Source: Streptomyces sp. NRRL F-5135
GTDB lineage: Bacteria; Actinomycetota; Actinomycetes; Streptomycetales; Streptomycetaceae
Direction: 5' to 3'
Length of the DNA: 64,000 nucleotides
NCBI RefSeq assembly: GCF_000719775.1
Contig: NZ_JOHR01000006.1
Coordinates: 372,001 to 436,000 of the forward strand
Under the pieces are notes generated by a model. That model made no database searches. It was given only the letters and a program-made list of their open reading frames with translations, and was not told where the DNA came from. Position numbers and translations under genes: made by a program. Below are positions 47,118 to 55,908 of the stretch, piece after piece. Each line of letters opens with the position of its first letter. Position 1 is the first letter of the stretch.

Positions 47118-49196
47118 TCAGGCGTGGAGGGGGTTGGCGATGGTCACGTACACGGACTGGGTGTCGACGGGGCCGACCAGCTCGTCCAGACCGTGCAGTC
47201 GCGTGAGCAGGTTGCCCTTGCAGCGCAGGGTGGGGGTCGCCAGGAGCTGTTCGGGCAGCGGCGAGCCGAGCCCGGTGGCCCCGGCGAGGAACCGGCGGAA
47301 GGCCGCGATCAGCAGCCGCTCGTCGGCCAGCCCCTGCGACCCGAACGCCCCGATCAGGCCGAGCACGTTGTTGATCCCGAGGTAGTAGGCGAAGCGCTCG
47401 TCGGTGACCTCGTCGGAGACGAAGGTGTCACTGACCGAACCGATCCCGGGCAGCCGCCGGTCCAGCGCGGCCCGGTGGGACTCACGGAAGTAGTACCCCT
47501 GGTTGTCCCGGTACCGGCCGCCGGCCGGCCAGCCGTCGGAGTCCAGCAGCACCAGCGTGTTCTGCTGGTGCGCCTCCAGCGCGATGCCGGCCGCGCCGTC
47601 CAGCCAGAGCACGGGGCGTACGACCTGGTCGAGGTAGCGCAGGAACCACTCGGCCGACACGGCGCCCGTGGCCCGGCCGGTGCGGGCGGCCAGGTCCGAG
47701 ACGATCGCGGCCAGCCGTGAGTACATGCCGATACGTCCGGGGTACGGGCGCGGCGCGGTGAGCCCGGCGATGCAGACGGCGTCGTCGTCGGCCCGGAAGG
47801 GGTTGTGGCGCACCATCACGTCCAGTCCGGCGACGGGTTCGCCCGCCGGCGTGTCGACGGCGAGCCAGGCCGGGTCGCGGACGATGTCGAAGCCGGGGTG
47901 CGCTGCCTGCCACTCCCGGGTGAGACCGCTGCGCAGCAGGCGCTGGACCTCCACGCCCCGGTGCAGTTCCTTGCGCAGGTTCTCCCGGCGGGAGTTGGTG
48001 ATCCGTACGCCGAGCGAGAGCTTGAGCATGGCGGGGGCGCCGGGCCGGTGGACGGTACGGATCGAGGACGTGGGGTGCCAGGGGGCGCCGTGCGGCCCGA
48101 GGTCGTGCAGCAGCCCGGCGTCGAGGAGCGCCGCGACGGCGGGACGGTGGAGCACGTCACGCGCCTGCCAGGGGTGCAGGGGCAGCGCGACGGTGCCGTC
48201 GGGCAGTGACACGTCGCCCAGGAGGCGGGCCGTGAGCCGTTCGGCCGGGACGACGCGGCCCTGCTCGGTCCAGGCCGAGTCGCTCGCGAGGACGGACCGG
48301 TCGACGGCCATCCAGTGCAGCGGGAAGGAACCGCGCACCTCCGGTGAGTACCGCCGGGCCTCCGCCTCGGACAGGCCCTCCCTGCTCTTGGGCGTGGGGT
48401 GCAGCGGGTGGCCGAGCAGCAGCGACTGCTCGGCGGTGAGGAACGGGTCGGCGCCGGCGGCGGCTTCGGGACGTGCCCGCCGGTCGGTGATGAAAGCGGC
48501 CGTGTGGGCGAGGGAGCCGACGACGCGGCCGACCAGATCGGCGCCCTGGTAGCGGCCCGACTCGCGGCCGAGGAGGGCCGCGACCGTGACGGCGTCGGCG
48601 GCGGGCGCGTCCTGCGGGGCGCTCTCCAGGAACGGCATGCCGAAGCGGTGCCAGCCGGTGGCCGACCAGTACCGGACGGGCACGAGGAGGGCGGTGCCGC
48701 TGGCGGCGAGCGGGATCCGCAGCAGGTCGCCGTCCGGGCGGGGCAGGTCGGTCTCCCGGACCCAGCAGCGCAGCAGGTTCTCGGTGGCGGCCGCGTCGGC
48801 GGCCTTCTCCGGGTCCGGGTGGTCGAGGTGGTCGGGGTGGCCGAGCCGGTCCGGGTCGCCGAAGTGGCCCGGCCGTCCGACGAGTTCGTGTCCGACGCGC
48901 TCGGCACGCTCACCGGAAACCACGCGCTCGACGCCGGTCGCCTCGGCCCGCTCGGCGCTGTCGCCCGGCCCGGCCGTGTCGGCCGCGCCGGCCGCCGGAG
49001 CAGGGGTGCCTGCCGTGGCCGGTGAGGGCGCGTGGCCGCCCGTCGCCTGGCGCGGCACGGTCAGCGGTACCGCCGCCTGCGGTGCGTGGCCGTTCCCCGA
49101 CGCGTCCCGTCGGCCGCTTCCGGCGTCGCGCGTCGGCGCGTTCGCGGTGGGGCGGCCGTCGGCCTCGGGAACATCGGGTGAAGGAGTGGGATTCAC
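47118..49196 (-). CDS. IucA/IucC-family siderophore synthetase (first in operon)
   Basis: A 692-residue NIS synthetase with a GTG start at 49196 (VNPTPSPDVPEADG, SD AAGGAAG). Residues 1-130 are low-complexity and end in GDPDRLGHPDHLDHPDPEK. The catalytic part has LPLHPWQARDVLH, TSSIRTVHRPGAPAMLKLSL then GVRITNSRREN, and EAHQQNTLVLLD, the hallmark nucleotide and carboxylate motifs. Its C-terminal part ends TLRCKGNLLTRLHGLDEL. The gene follows the aminotransferase by 49 bases and precedes the acyltransferase by about 115. Two such synthetases with one GNAT suggest a symmetrical or stepwise amide on citrate. Confidence 0.92.
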   Translation of the reverse strand: MNPTPSPDVPEADGRPTANAPTRDAGSGRRDASGNGHAPQAAVPLTVPRQATGGHAPSPATAGTPAPAAGAADTAGPGDSAERAEATGVERVVSGERAERVGHELVGRPGHFGDPDRLGHPDHLDHPDPEKAADAAATENLLRCWVRETDLPRPDGDLLRIPLAASGTALLVPVRYWSATGWHRFGMPFLESAPQDAPAADAVTVAALLGRESGRYQGADLVGRVVGSLAHTAAFITDRRARPEAAAGADPFLTAEQSLLLGHPLHPTPKSREGLSEAEARRYSPEVRGSFPLHWMAVDRSVLASDSAWTEQGRVVPAERLTARLLGDVSLPDGTVALPLHPWQARDVLHRPAVAALLDAGLLHDLGPHGAPWHPTSSIRTVHRPGAPAMLKLSLGVRITNSRRENLRKELHRGVEVQRLLRSGLTREWQAAHPGFDIVRDPAWLAVDTPAGEPVAGLDVMVRHNPFRADDDAVCIAGLTAPRPYPGRIGMYSRLAAIVSDLAARTGRATGAVSAEWFLRYLDQVVRPVLWLDGAAGIALEAHQQNTLVLLDSDGWPAGGRYRDNQGYYFRESHRAALDRRLPGIGSVSDTFVSDEVTDERFAYYLGINNVLGLIGAFGSQGLADERLLIAAFRRFLAGATGLGSPLPEQLLATPTLRCKGNLLTRLHGLDELVGPVDTQSVYVTIANPLHA

Positions 49197-49245
49197 GAGG
49201 GCTTCCTTGGGAGAGCGTCCGGGGCGGTTGCGACAGGGCCGTCCG

Positions 49246-50637
49246 TCATCGGTACGGCCGGTCGGTTTCCTTCCCGTACGGCGGGCTGGTTTCTCCGTGC
49301 CGGAGCGCGGCGCGCTCGGCGGCGGCCAGGGCGTCGGCGAACCGGTCGAGGACGGCGACGGCCTGTTCGTCGGTGATGGTCAGCGGCGGGAGCAGTCGCA
49401 CGACGGACGCGTGGCGCCCGCCCAGTTCGACGATCAGGCCGCGGCTCAGGCACTCGCGCCGGACGGCGGCGGCGAGTTCCGGTGCGGGCGGCGGCGGATC
49501 GCCGGCGGCCTGGGCGACAAGTTCCACACCGATCATGAGACCACGTCCGCGCACATCGCCGACGCAGGGGTGGTTCGCGGCCAGTCCCTCCAACTGCCCG
49601 AGCATGCGCGCGCCGAGCACCGCCGCGCGCTCGGCGAGCCCGTTCTCCCGGACGTACGCGAGGGTCGCCGCACCGGCCGCCATCGCGAGCTGGTTCCCCC
49701 GGAAGGTGCCCGCGTGGGCGCCGGGGCGCCAGCAGTCGAGGTCCTCGTGGTAGACGATCACGGCGAGCGGCAGCGAACCGCCGATCGCCTTGGAGAGCAC
49801 CATCACGTCCGGTGTGATCCCGCTGTGCTCCACGGCCCAGAACGTACCCGTCCGCCCCACTCCTGTCTGCACCTCGTCGGCGATGAGCGGGACGGACCGG
49901 TCGGCCGTGATCCGGCGCATGGCACGCAGCCAGTCGTCCGGGGCGGGGATCACCCCGCCCTCGCCCTGGATCGGTTCGACGATCATCCCGGCGGGAGCGG
50001 GCGCGCCGCCCTTGGCGTCGTCCAGCAGGTTCTCCGTCCAGCGCGCGGCCAGTTCGGCGCCGCGCGCGCCGCCGGTGCCGAACGGGCAGCGGTAGTCGTA
50101 CGGGTACGGCAGCCGGGTCACCCGTACGTCCGGGGCGCCGCCGGAGACGGCGAGGGCCCCTTCCGTCATGCCGTGGTACGCCCCGGTGAAGGCGAGGAGA
50201 CCACCGCGGCCGGTGGCGGTACGGACCAGCTTCAGGGCGGCCTCGACCGCGTCCGTCCCGGCGGGGCCGCAGAACTGCACCCGGGCCGTCCGCGCGAACC
50301 GCGGCGGCAGCGTCGCGAACAGCTCCGTGGTGAAGGCGTCCTTGACGGGCGTGGCGAGGTCGAGCACGTGCAGCGGGGCCCCGGAGTCGAGGACCTTCCT
50401 GATCGCTTCCAGGACCACGGGGTGGTTGTGGCCGAGGGCCAGCGTGCCCGCGCCCGACAGGCAGTCCAGATAGCGCCGTCCGTCCGCCCCTTCGATCGTC
50501 AGCCCCCGGGCGCGGACGGGCACGATCGGCAGTGAGCGCGCGTACGTACGGGCGGCGGACTCGCGCAGGGACTGGCGCCGGAGGATGCCTTCGTGCGCGA
50601 CGGTCGGCGCCGCCGGTGCTTTCTCGGTCACGGCCAC
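49246..50637 (-). CDS. Diaminobutyrate-2-oxoglutarate-type aminotransferase
   Basis: This PLP enzyme of class III has 463 residues. The start at GTG 50637 lies behind GGGAGGACGACAAGCC; GTG 50631 is the alternative. Motifs include CLSGAGTLALGHNHP, FCGPAGTDAVEAALKLVRTA, AYHGMTEGAL, PIQGEGGVIP, DEVQTGVGRTG and the PLP lysine in VLSKAIGGSLPLAV. The closest patterns I know are EctB/RhbA, which make L-2,4-diaminobutyrate from aspartate semialdehyde. It is first in the siderophore operon and would supply the diamine for the IucA/IucC enzymes. No decarboxylase gene accompanies it. Confidence 0.9.
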   Translation of the reverse strand: MAVTEKAPAAPTVAHEGILRRQSLRESAARTYARSLPIVPVRARGLTIEGADGRRYLDCLSGAGTLALGHNHPVVLEAIRKVLDSGAPLHVLDLATPVKDAFTTELFATLPPRFARTARVQFCGPAGTDAVEAALKLVRTATGRGGLLAFTGAYHGMTEGALAVSGGAPDVRVTRLPYPYDYRCPFGTGGARGAELAARWTENLLDDAKGGAPAPAGMIVEPIQGEGGVIPAPDDWLRAMRRITADRSVPLIADEVQTGVGRTGTFWAVEHSGITPDVMVLSKAIGGSLPLAVIVYHEDLDCWRPGAHAGTFRGNQLAMAAGAATLAYVRENGLAERAAVLGARMLGQLEGLAANHPCVGDVRGRGLMIGVELVAQAAGDPPPPAPELAAAVRRECLSRGLIVELGGRHASVVRLLPPLTITDEQAVAVLDRFADALAAAERAALRHGETSPPYGKETDRPYR

Positions 50638-51026
50638 GGCTTGTCGTCCTCCCGTTGTCACGGTTCGGTCCCATGTCAGTACGGTCCCGGGGCGCCGATC
50701 GTTCGACAGTGGACGCCGGTCCGGTCCCCCCGCGCGCACGCCCTCCTACAGAGCAACGACGCGAGTGGCCCGGGATCACGGGCAGTTGGCAAGATCGTCG
50801 CGGGCGTCCGCGGCGGGCCGGAACCGTGCCCCTGCCGCACACCGTCCCCTTCGGCACCGGGCATAGTGGGGGGCCGCACTCCGGTCCCGCACTGCGACCG
50901 GGTTGCCGCTATTGACGTCCATTACCCCGACTCCATCACCTTTGTCCCGATTCCACAGCCCGTTGTCCCGGCTCCGCGCCGGATGTCGAACGGCGCACCG
51001 CTGCCACATCCCAGGGGGATCACGCC
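50638..51026. other. Divergent promoter region, siderophore operon and peptidase
   Basis: This 389-base region separates the leftward siderophore operon from the rightward lipoprotein peptidase. I searched it by eye for the streptomycete iron box (TTAGGTTAG-like palindrome) on both strands and found none. TTGACG near 50914 may be a -35 for the peptidase, but no good -10 follows at 17 bases. No gene was seen. Confidence 0.4.
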
Positions 51027-52271
51027 ATGCGACCTATTCGCCCCACTCTCGCCGCCCGCCGGGGAAGGAGCGCGCGGCGCAGACTTTCCCCCGTCCTCGC
51101 GGCGGCCTCCATAGCCACGGCCCTCGCGCTGACGGCCACCGCCTGCGGTCCCGACGACGGTGACGCCGCCGCGCGGGCGAGCGAGTCGGCGGACATCGGC
51201 GGCTCCGGCGGCGCGGGGTCGGACGGGAAGATCGTCATTCCCGACGAGCTGAAGGACAAGCTCAAGGAGCGCGGGTTCGACCTGGACAAGTGGCGGGGCG
51301 GTGAGTGGAAGAACTGGGACCGGGACAAGTGGCTGCGTGAGGCGAAGGACTTCGTCAACCCGGTCATCGAGGGCCTGTGGGACCAGGACCGCATGCGCGA
51401 CGCCGAGGAGCCGCCGGAGAAGCCCGTCGACGACGAGCAGAACTGGGACGACGCGGGTGTCAGCGACCCGACCCCGGCCCCGGTCGAGGCGCAGGCGGTG
51501 AAGACCCCGTACGGCGACAACGCTCCCACGTCGGGCAAGTTGTTCTTCGACGGGCCCGAGGGCTCGATGGTCTGCTCCGCGACCGTGGTCCAGGACCCCG
51601 CCCACCCCGGCAAGTCCAACATGGTCTGGACGGCCGGTCACTGTGTGCACGCGGGCAAGAAGGGCGGCTGGTACCGGAACCTCGCCTTCGTCCCCTCCTA
51701 CAACAACGAGGGCCTGTCGACGGCCGGGCTGGAGACCGCCGCCAAGGAGCAGGTCGCCCCGCACGGCGTGTGGTGGGCTGACTGGGGCCAGACCTCGCAG
51801 CAGTGGATCAGCCAGGGGGCCTCGACCGGCGGACAGGGCGCCCCGTACGACTTCGCGGTCATCCACGTCACCCCGGAGAAGGGCGGTGACGGCACGTCGC
51901 TGGAGGAGACGGTCGGCGGGGCACTGCCGGTGGAGTTCAACGCCCCGGAGACCCCGAGGATCGCGAGCATGACGGCGACCGGTTACCCGGCGGCGCCGCC
52001 GTTCGACGGGCAGAAGATGTACCAGTGCCAGGACAAGCCCGGCAGGCTCTCGGTGAAGGCCGACGACCCGTCGATGTACCGGGTGGGCTGCACCATGACC
52101 GGCGGTTCGTCCGGGGGCGGCTGGGTGGCCACCGGACAGGACGGCGAGCCCGCCCTGGTGTCCAACACCTCCATCGGTCCGGTGAAGGCCGGCTGGCTGG
52201 CCGGACCGCGACTCGGCGAGGTGGCCAAGGACGTCTACGACGGCGTCAGCAAGAAGTTCGCGAACAAGTAG
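51027..52271 (+). CDS. Trypsin-fold serine peptidase lipoprotein
   Basis: A 414-residue exported protein from ATG 51027. The signal peptide ends in LTATAC, a lipobox, so it is probably anchored outside the membrane. Residues 45-150 are charged and Trp-rich (KWRGGEWKNWDRDKWLREAK), perhaps a propeptide. The V8-like peptidase domain has His in WTAGHCVHAG, Asp in APYDFAVIHV, and Ser in TMTGGSSGGGW. Two cysteines near SMVCSATV and GHC, and MYQCQD with VGCTM, likely form disulfides. It stands alone, with a strong terminator after it. Substrates are unknown. Confidence 0.9.
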   Translation: MRPIRPTLAARRGRSARRRLSPVLAAASIATALALTATACGPDDGDAAARASESADIGGSGGAGSDGKIVIPDELKDKLKERGFDLDKWRGGEWKNWDRDKWLREAKDFVNPVIEGLWDQDRMRDAEEPPEKPVDDEQNWDDAGVSDPTPAPVEAQAVKTPYGDNAPTSGKLFFDGPEGSMVCSATVVQDPAHPGKSNMVWTAGHCVHAGKKGGWYRNLAFVPSYNNEGLSTAGLETAAKEQVAPHGVWWADWGQTSQQWISQGASTGGQGAPYDFAVIHVTPEKGGDGTSLEETVGGALPVEFNAPETPRIASMTATGYPAAPPFDGQKMYQCQDKPGRLSVKADDPSMYRVGCTMTGGSSGGGWVATGQDGEPALVSNTSIGPVKAGWLAGPRLGEVAKDVYDGVSKKFANK

Positions 52272-52358
52272 ACATGTAGGACTGGTCAGTCGCCTGGCCG
52301 ACCCGTGTCCGGCGGTGCCCCGCCGGACACGCGGTGGGACGGGAGGCGGTACGGCAGA

Positions 52359-52401
52359 CAGGAGGCCCGCCACCCTCGTCGCGAGGGCGGCGGGCCTCCT
52401 G
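52359..52401. terminator. Terminator between peptidase and hflX
   Basis: A long stem joins CAGGAGGCCCGCC and GGCGGGCCTCCTG, then CCCTCG/CGAGGG around a TCG loop, with one mismatch on the way. It lies between convergent genes and can serve both. Confidence 0.85.
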
Positions 52402-52413
52402 TTCGTCACCGCG

Positions 52414-53916
52414 TCAGCGGGCCACCGGTACGTACGGGGCGAGCGCCGCCGCCAGCTCCTCGTGGACGCGGGCCTTGAGCACCGTGCCCTCCGGGGTGTG
52501 CTCCTCGGAGATCACCTCGCCCTCGGCGTGCGTCCGCGAGACCAGCGCGCCCTGCGTGTACGGCACGAGGACCTCGACCTCGACCTCGGGACGGGGCAGC
52601 TCGGCGTCGATCAGCTCCAGCAGTTCCGCGATGCCGGCGCCCGTACGGGCCGAGACGGCGACCGCGTCCCGCTCGGCGCGCAGCAGCCGCTGGAGGACCA
52701 GGGGGTCCGCCGCGTCGGCCTTGTTGATCACCACGATCTCGCGCACGTCCCCGCCCACCTCGCGGATCACCTCGCGCACGGCGGCCAACTGCTCGTCGGG
52801 CGCCGGGTGCGAGCCGTCCACCACGTGCAGGATCAGGTCGGAGTCGCCGACCTCCTCCATCGTGGAGCGGAACGCCTCGACCAGGTGGTGGGGCAGGTGC
52901 CGGACGAATCCGACCGTGTCGGCCAGGGTGTACAGCCTGCCGCCCGGGGTCTCGGCCCGGCGTACGGTCGGGTCGAGGGTGGCGAACAGCGCGTTCTCCA
53001 CCAGGACGCCCGCCCCCGTGAGCCGGTTGAGCAGCGACGACTTGCCCGCGTTGGTGTAGCCGGCGATCGCGACCGACGGCACCTTGCGCCGTCGCCGCTC
53101 CTGGCGCTTGATCTCGCGGCCGGTCTTCATCTCCGCGATCTCCCGGCGCATCTTCGCCATCTTCTCGCGGATCCGCCGCCGGTCCGTCTCGATCTTGGTC
53201 TCACCGGGGCCCCGGGTGGCCATGCCGCCACCGCCGCCGCCACCCATCTGCCGGGACAGCGACTGGCCCCAGCCGCGCAGCCTCGGCAGCATGTACTGCA
53301 TCTGCGCGAGCGCGACCTGCGCCTTGCCCTCCCGGGACTTGGCGTGCTGGGCGAAGATGTCCAGGATCAGTGCCGTACGGTCGACGACCTTGACCTTGAC
53401 GACGTCCTCCAGGTGGATCAGCTGGCCGGGGCTGAGCTCACCGTCGCAGACGACGGTGTCGGCGCCGCTGTCCAGGACGATGTCGCGCAGCTCCGCGGCC
53501 TTGCCGGAGCCGATGTACGTGGCGGGGTCGGGCTTGTCGCGTCGCTGGATCACCCCGTCGAGCACGAGCGCGCCCGCCGTCTCGGCCAGGGCGGCCAGCT
53601 CGGCCAGCGAATTCTCCGCGTCGTACACGGTGCCCGTGGTCCATACGCCGACCAGCACGACGCGCTCCAGGCGCAGCTGCCGGTACTCGACCTCGGTGAC
53701 GTCCTCGAGCTCGGTGGAGAGGCCCGCCACCCGTCGCAGGGCAGCGCGGTCGGAGCGGTCGAACTGGTCCCCGTCCCGCTCTCCGTCGATCTCGTGGCTC
53801 CAGGCGACGTCCTCTTCCATCAGGGCATCGGCCCGGAGGCTCTCGGTGCGGGGATCCGCCGTACGGGGATCAGCGAGATTCTGTGCGGCCTGGGAAAAGG
53901 AAGAAGAGGAGGTCAT
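52414..53916 (-). CDS. hflX: Ribosome-associated GTPase HflX
   Basis: This GTPase splits stalled or hibernating 70S ribosomes, including under heat or antibiotic stress. It has 500 residues from ATG 53916 (MTSSSSFSQAAQNLADP, SD AAGGAT). The N-terminal HflX domain includes DPATYIGSGKAAELRDIV and MLPRLRGWGQSLSRQMGG. A Gly run leads to the RGPGETKIETDRRRI helix. The G domain has G1 GYTNAGKSSLL, G3 DTVGFVRHLP and G4 NKAD. The C-terminal domain reads VEVLVPYTQGALVSRTHAEG. Streptomyces HflX is tied to macrolide-lincosamide resistance in some species. Confidence 0.95.
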   Translation of the reverse strand: MTSSSSFSQAAQNLADPRTADPRTESLRADALMEEDVAWSHEIDGERDGDQFDRSDRAALRRVAGLSTELEDVTEVEYRQLRLERVVLVGVWTTGTVYDAENSLAELAALAETAGALVLDGVIQRRDKPDPATYIGSGKAAELRDIVLDSGADTVVCDGELSPGQLIHLEDVVKVKVVDRTALILDIFAQHAKSREGKAQVALAQMQYMLPRLRGWGQSLSRQMGGGGGGGMATRGPGETKIETDRRRIREKMAKMRREIAEMKTGREIKRQERRRRKVPSVAIAGYTNAGKSSLLNRLTGAGVLVENALFATLDPTVRRAETPGGRLYTLADTVGFVRHLPHHLVEAFRSTMEEVGDSDLILHVVDGSHPAPDEQLAAVREVIREVGGDVREIVVINKADAADPLVLQRLLRAERDAVAVSARTGAGIAELLELIDAELPRPEVEVEVLVPYTQGALVSRTHAEGEVISEEHTPEGTVLKARVHEELAAALAPYVPVAR

Positions 53917-54083
53917 TGGATCCTTACGTCGAAGACTCCGGTGGGATTGCGTCACGGGTGCTCGCCGGGAGTCCCGTCACGACTGTCACAACGCGTGCTG
54001 AGCGGGAAAGATTCCCGGTCGGCCGCGCCGACCCCTCGATGGTGGCACGGTTCGGCGCGGCCGTCACTCCGGTTTAGGGGGCC

Positions 54084-55706
54084 TTACAGACCGCCGACCG
54101 ACCGGTGGTTACGCGGCGGGCTGCCGGCCTTGCCGCCGTTCGCCGGCTTGACGGGCTTGACGGGCTTCAGCTGCGGAACGGGCCTGGTGGCGGGCTTGGC
54201 GGGCTTGACCTGCGGGGAGGGCTTCGCCTGCCCGGCGGGCCGCGGCGTCTTCGGCGGCTTCGCCGCGCCGGCCGCCGTGCCGCTGCTCCAGTTCGCGTGA
54301 CCGGGCATCGGCGGGGTCTTCTTCGCGTACAGCCACGCCTGGAAGAAGGCGGACAGATCACGCCCCGCCGTCTTCGACGCCAGCTCGACGAAGTCCGCCG
54401 TGCTCGCCGTGGCGTCCCGGTGGTCGCGCACCCATGACCGCTCCAGCCGCTCGAAGGCGTCCTTCCCGATCTCCTGCCGCAGCGCGTACAGCACCAGCGC
54501 GCTGCCGTCGTAGACCACCGGCCGGAACAGGCTGATCTGCTCACCGGGTGCCGGTGGCTCCGGCGCCGCCGGGGGCCCGCCCGCCGCGCGCCACTCGTCG
54601 GAGTGCCGGTACGCCTCACGCATCCGCGTCTCCAGCGACTTCTTGGCGTGGTCCTGCGCGTAGAGGGCCTCGTACCAGGTGGCGTGCCCCTCGTTGAGCC
54701 AGAGGTCGGACCACCGGTGCGGCGTGACGCTGTCGCCGAACCACTGGTGGGCCAGTTCGTGCACCATCACGGAGTCCACGTACCACTCCGGGAACTCCGC
54801 GCGGGTGAACAGCCGTCGCTCGAAGAGCGAGAGCGTCTGCGTCTCCAGCTCGAAACCCGTCTCGGCACCGGCGATCAGCACACCGTAGGTCTCCAGGGGG
54901 TACGGGCCCACGTGCCGTTCCATCCAGCGGATCTGGTCGGGTGTCTTCTTCAGCCAGGGCTCCAGCTTCGTGCGGTCGGCGGCGGGCACGACGTCCCGCA
55001 GCGGCAGCCCGCCGGGCCCCTGGCGGTGCACCACGGCCGAGTCGCCGATGGAGACCTGGGCCAGCTCCGTGGCCATGGGATGGCGGGTGCGGTACGTCCA
55101 CCGCGCGATGTCCCCGGCGCGGGACTTCGCCACCCGCGTCCCGTTGGCGACGACCGTCAGCCGGGCCGGAGCCGTGACGCGGAAGGTGAAGTACGCCTTG
55201 TCCGCCGGGTGGTCGTTGCCCGGGAAGACACGGTGGCCGGCGTCCGCCTGGTTGGCCATCGCCAGCCCGTCGGCGGTGCGCAGCCAGCCGCCGCCGGTAC
55301 CGCTGGGGTCGCTGGTGTGGTGGACGGTGATCCGCGTCCGGGCGCCTTCCGCGACCGGGACGGCCGGGGTGACGACCAGGTCCTCGCCGGCCGTCGCGAA
55401 CCGCGCGGGGCGCCCGTCCACGGCGACCGAGGCGACCTTGCCGTGCGTGAAGTCGAGGTTGATCCGGTCCAGCCGCTGGGTCGCCCTCGCGTCGATCGTG
55501 GTGACGGCGTCCAGCGGCTTGCTGTTGTCGCCTCCGTAGGTGAAGTCGAGGTCGTAGGAGAGGACGTCGTAACCGGGGTTGCCCAGGTGGGGGAAGAGCG
55601 GGTCGCCGATCCCGAGGGGCTGGGGCGCGGGCAGGGTGGCGGCGACGAGCGTGGCCGAGGCGGCGGCGAGCAGGGCGGCACGCAGTCGGCGGGAAGTGAG
55701 GCGCAT
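54084..55706 (-). CDS. Secreted M1-family metallopeptidase
   Basis: A 540-residue exported aminopeptidase of the M1 family, ATG 55706. The signal peptide (about 1-27) ends near ATLPAPQ. The N-terminal beta-domain starts NPGYDVLSYDLDFTYGGDNS. The substrate loop that usually reads GAMEN is GAETGFE here. The zinc site HELAHQW with WLNEGHATWYE downstream is complete. The domain ends at about residue 465; a Lys/Pro-rich tail (QVKPAKPATRPVPQLKPVKP) follows and may attach to the wall. It lacks the large C-terminal helical domain of classical PepN, like other short secreted M1 enzymes of streptomycetes. Confidence 0.92.
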   Translation of the reverse strand: MRLTSRRLRAALLAAASATLVAATLPAPQPLGIGDPLFPHLGNPGYDVLSYDLDFTYGGDNSKPLDAVTTIDARATQRLDRINLDFTHGKVASVAVDGRPARFATAGEDLVVTPAVPVAEGARTRITVHHTSDPSGTGGGWLRTADGLAMANQADAGHRVFPGNDHPADKAYFTFRVTAPARLTVVANGTRVAKSRAGDIARWTYRTRHPMATELAQVSIGDSAVVHRQGPGGLPLRDVVPAADRTKLEPWLKKTPDQIRWMERHVGPYPLETYGVLIAGAETGFELETQTLSLFERRLFTRAEFPEWYVDSVMVHELAHQWFGDSVTPHRWSDLWLNEGHATWYEALYAQDHAKKSLETRMREAYRHSDEWRAAGGPPAAPEPPAPGEQISLFRPVVYDGSALVLYALRQEIGKDAFERLERSWVRDHRDATASTADFVELASKTAGRDLSAFFQAWLYAKKTPPMPGHANWSSGTAAGAAKPPKTPRPAGQAKPSPQVKPAKPATRPVPQLKPVKPVKPANGGKAGSPPRNHRSVGGL

Positions 55707-55908
55707 GGACCACGGCTATCAGCGCCCAGGCGGCGCGAAGCGACGGCGCGCTCCGCGCCCACCCGAAAGGGGCAGGTCAGGGCATGGGAGCCCGCCGGAT
55801 GCCGCGCGTCGCCGGGTTGACGCACGGCCCTCGTACGCGACACCCGTCCCGGCCCCGCGCGGCCGGTGCCGGGGCCGGGGCCGCTGAGCGATCCCGGCCG
55901 GACAGGGC

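Noticed and set aside
50638..51026. DmdR1/IdeR iron box for the siderophore operon
   Set aside because: No TTAGG...CCTAA-like palindrome is present on either strand in this interval or between the operon genes.
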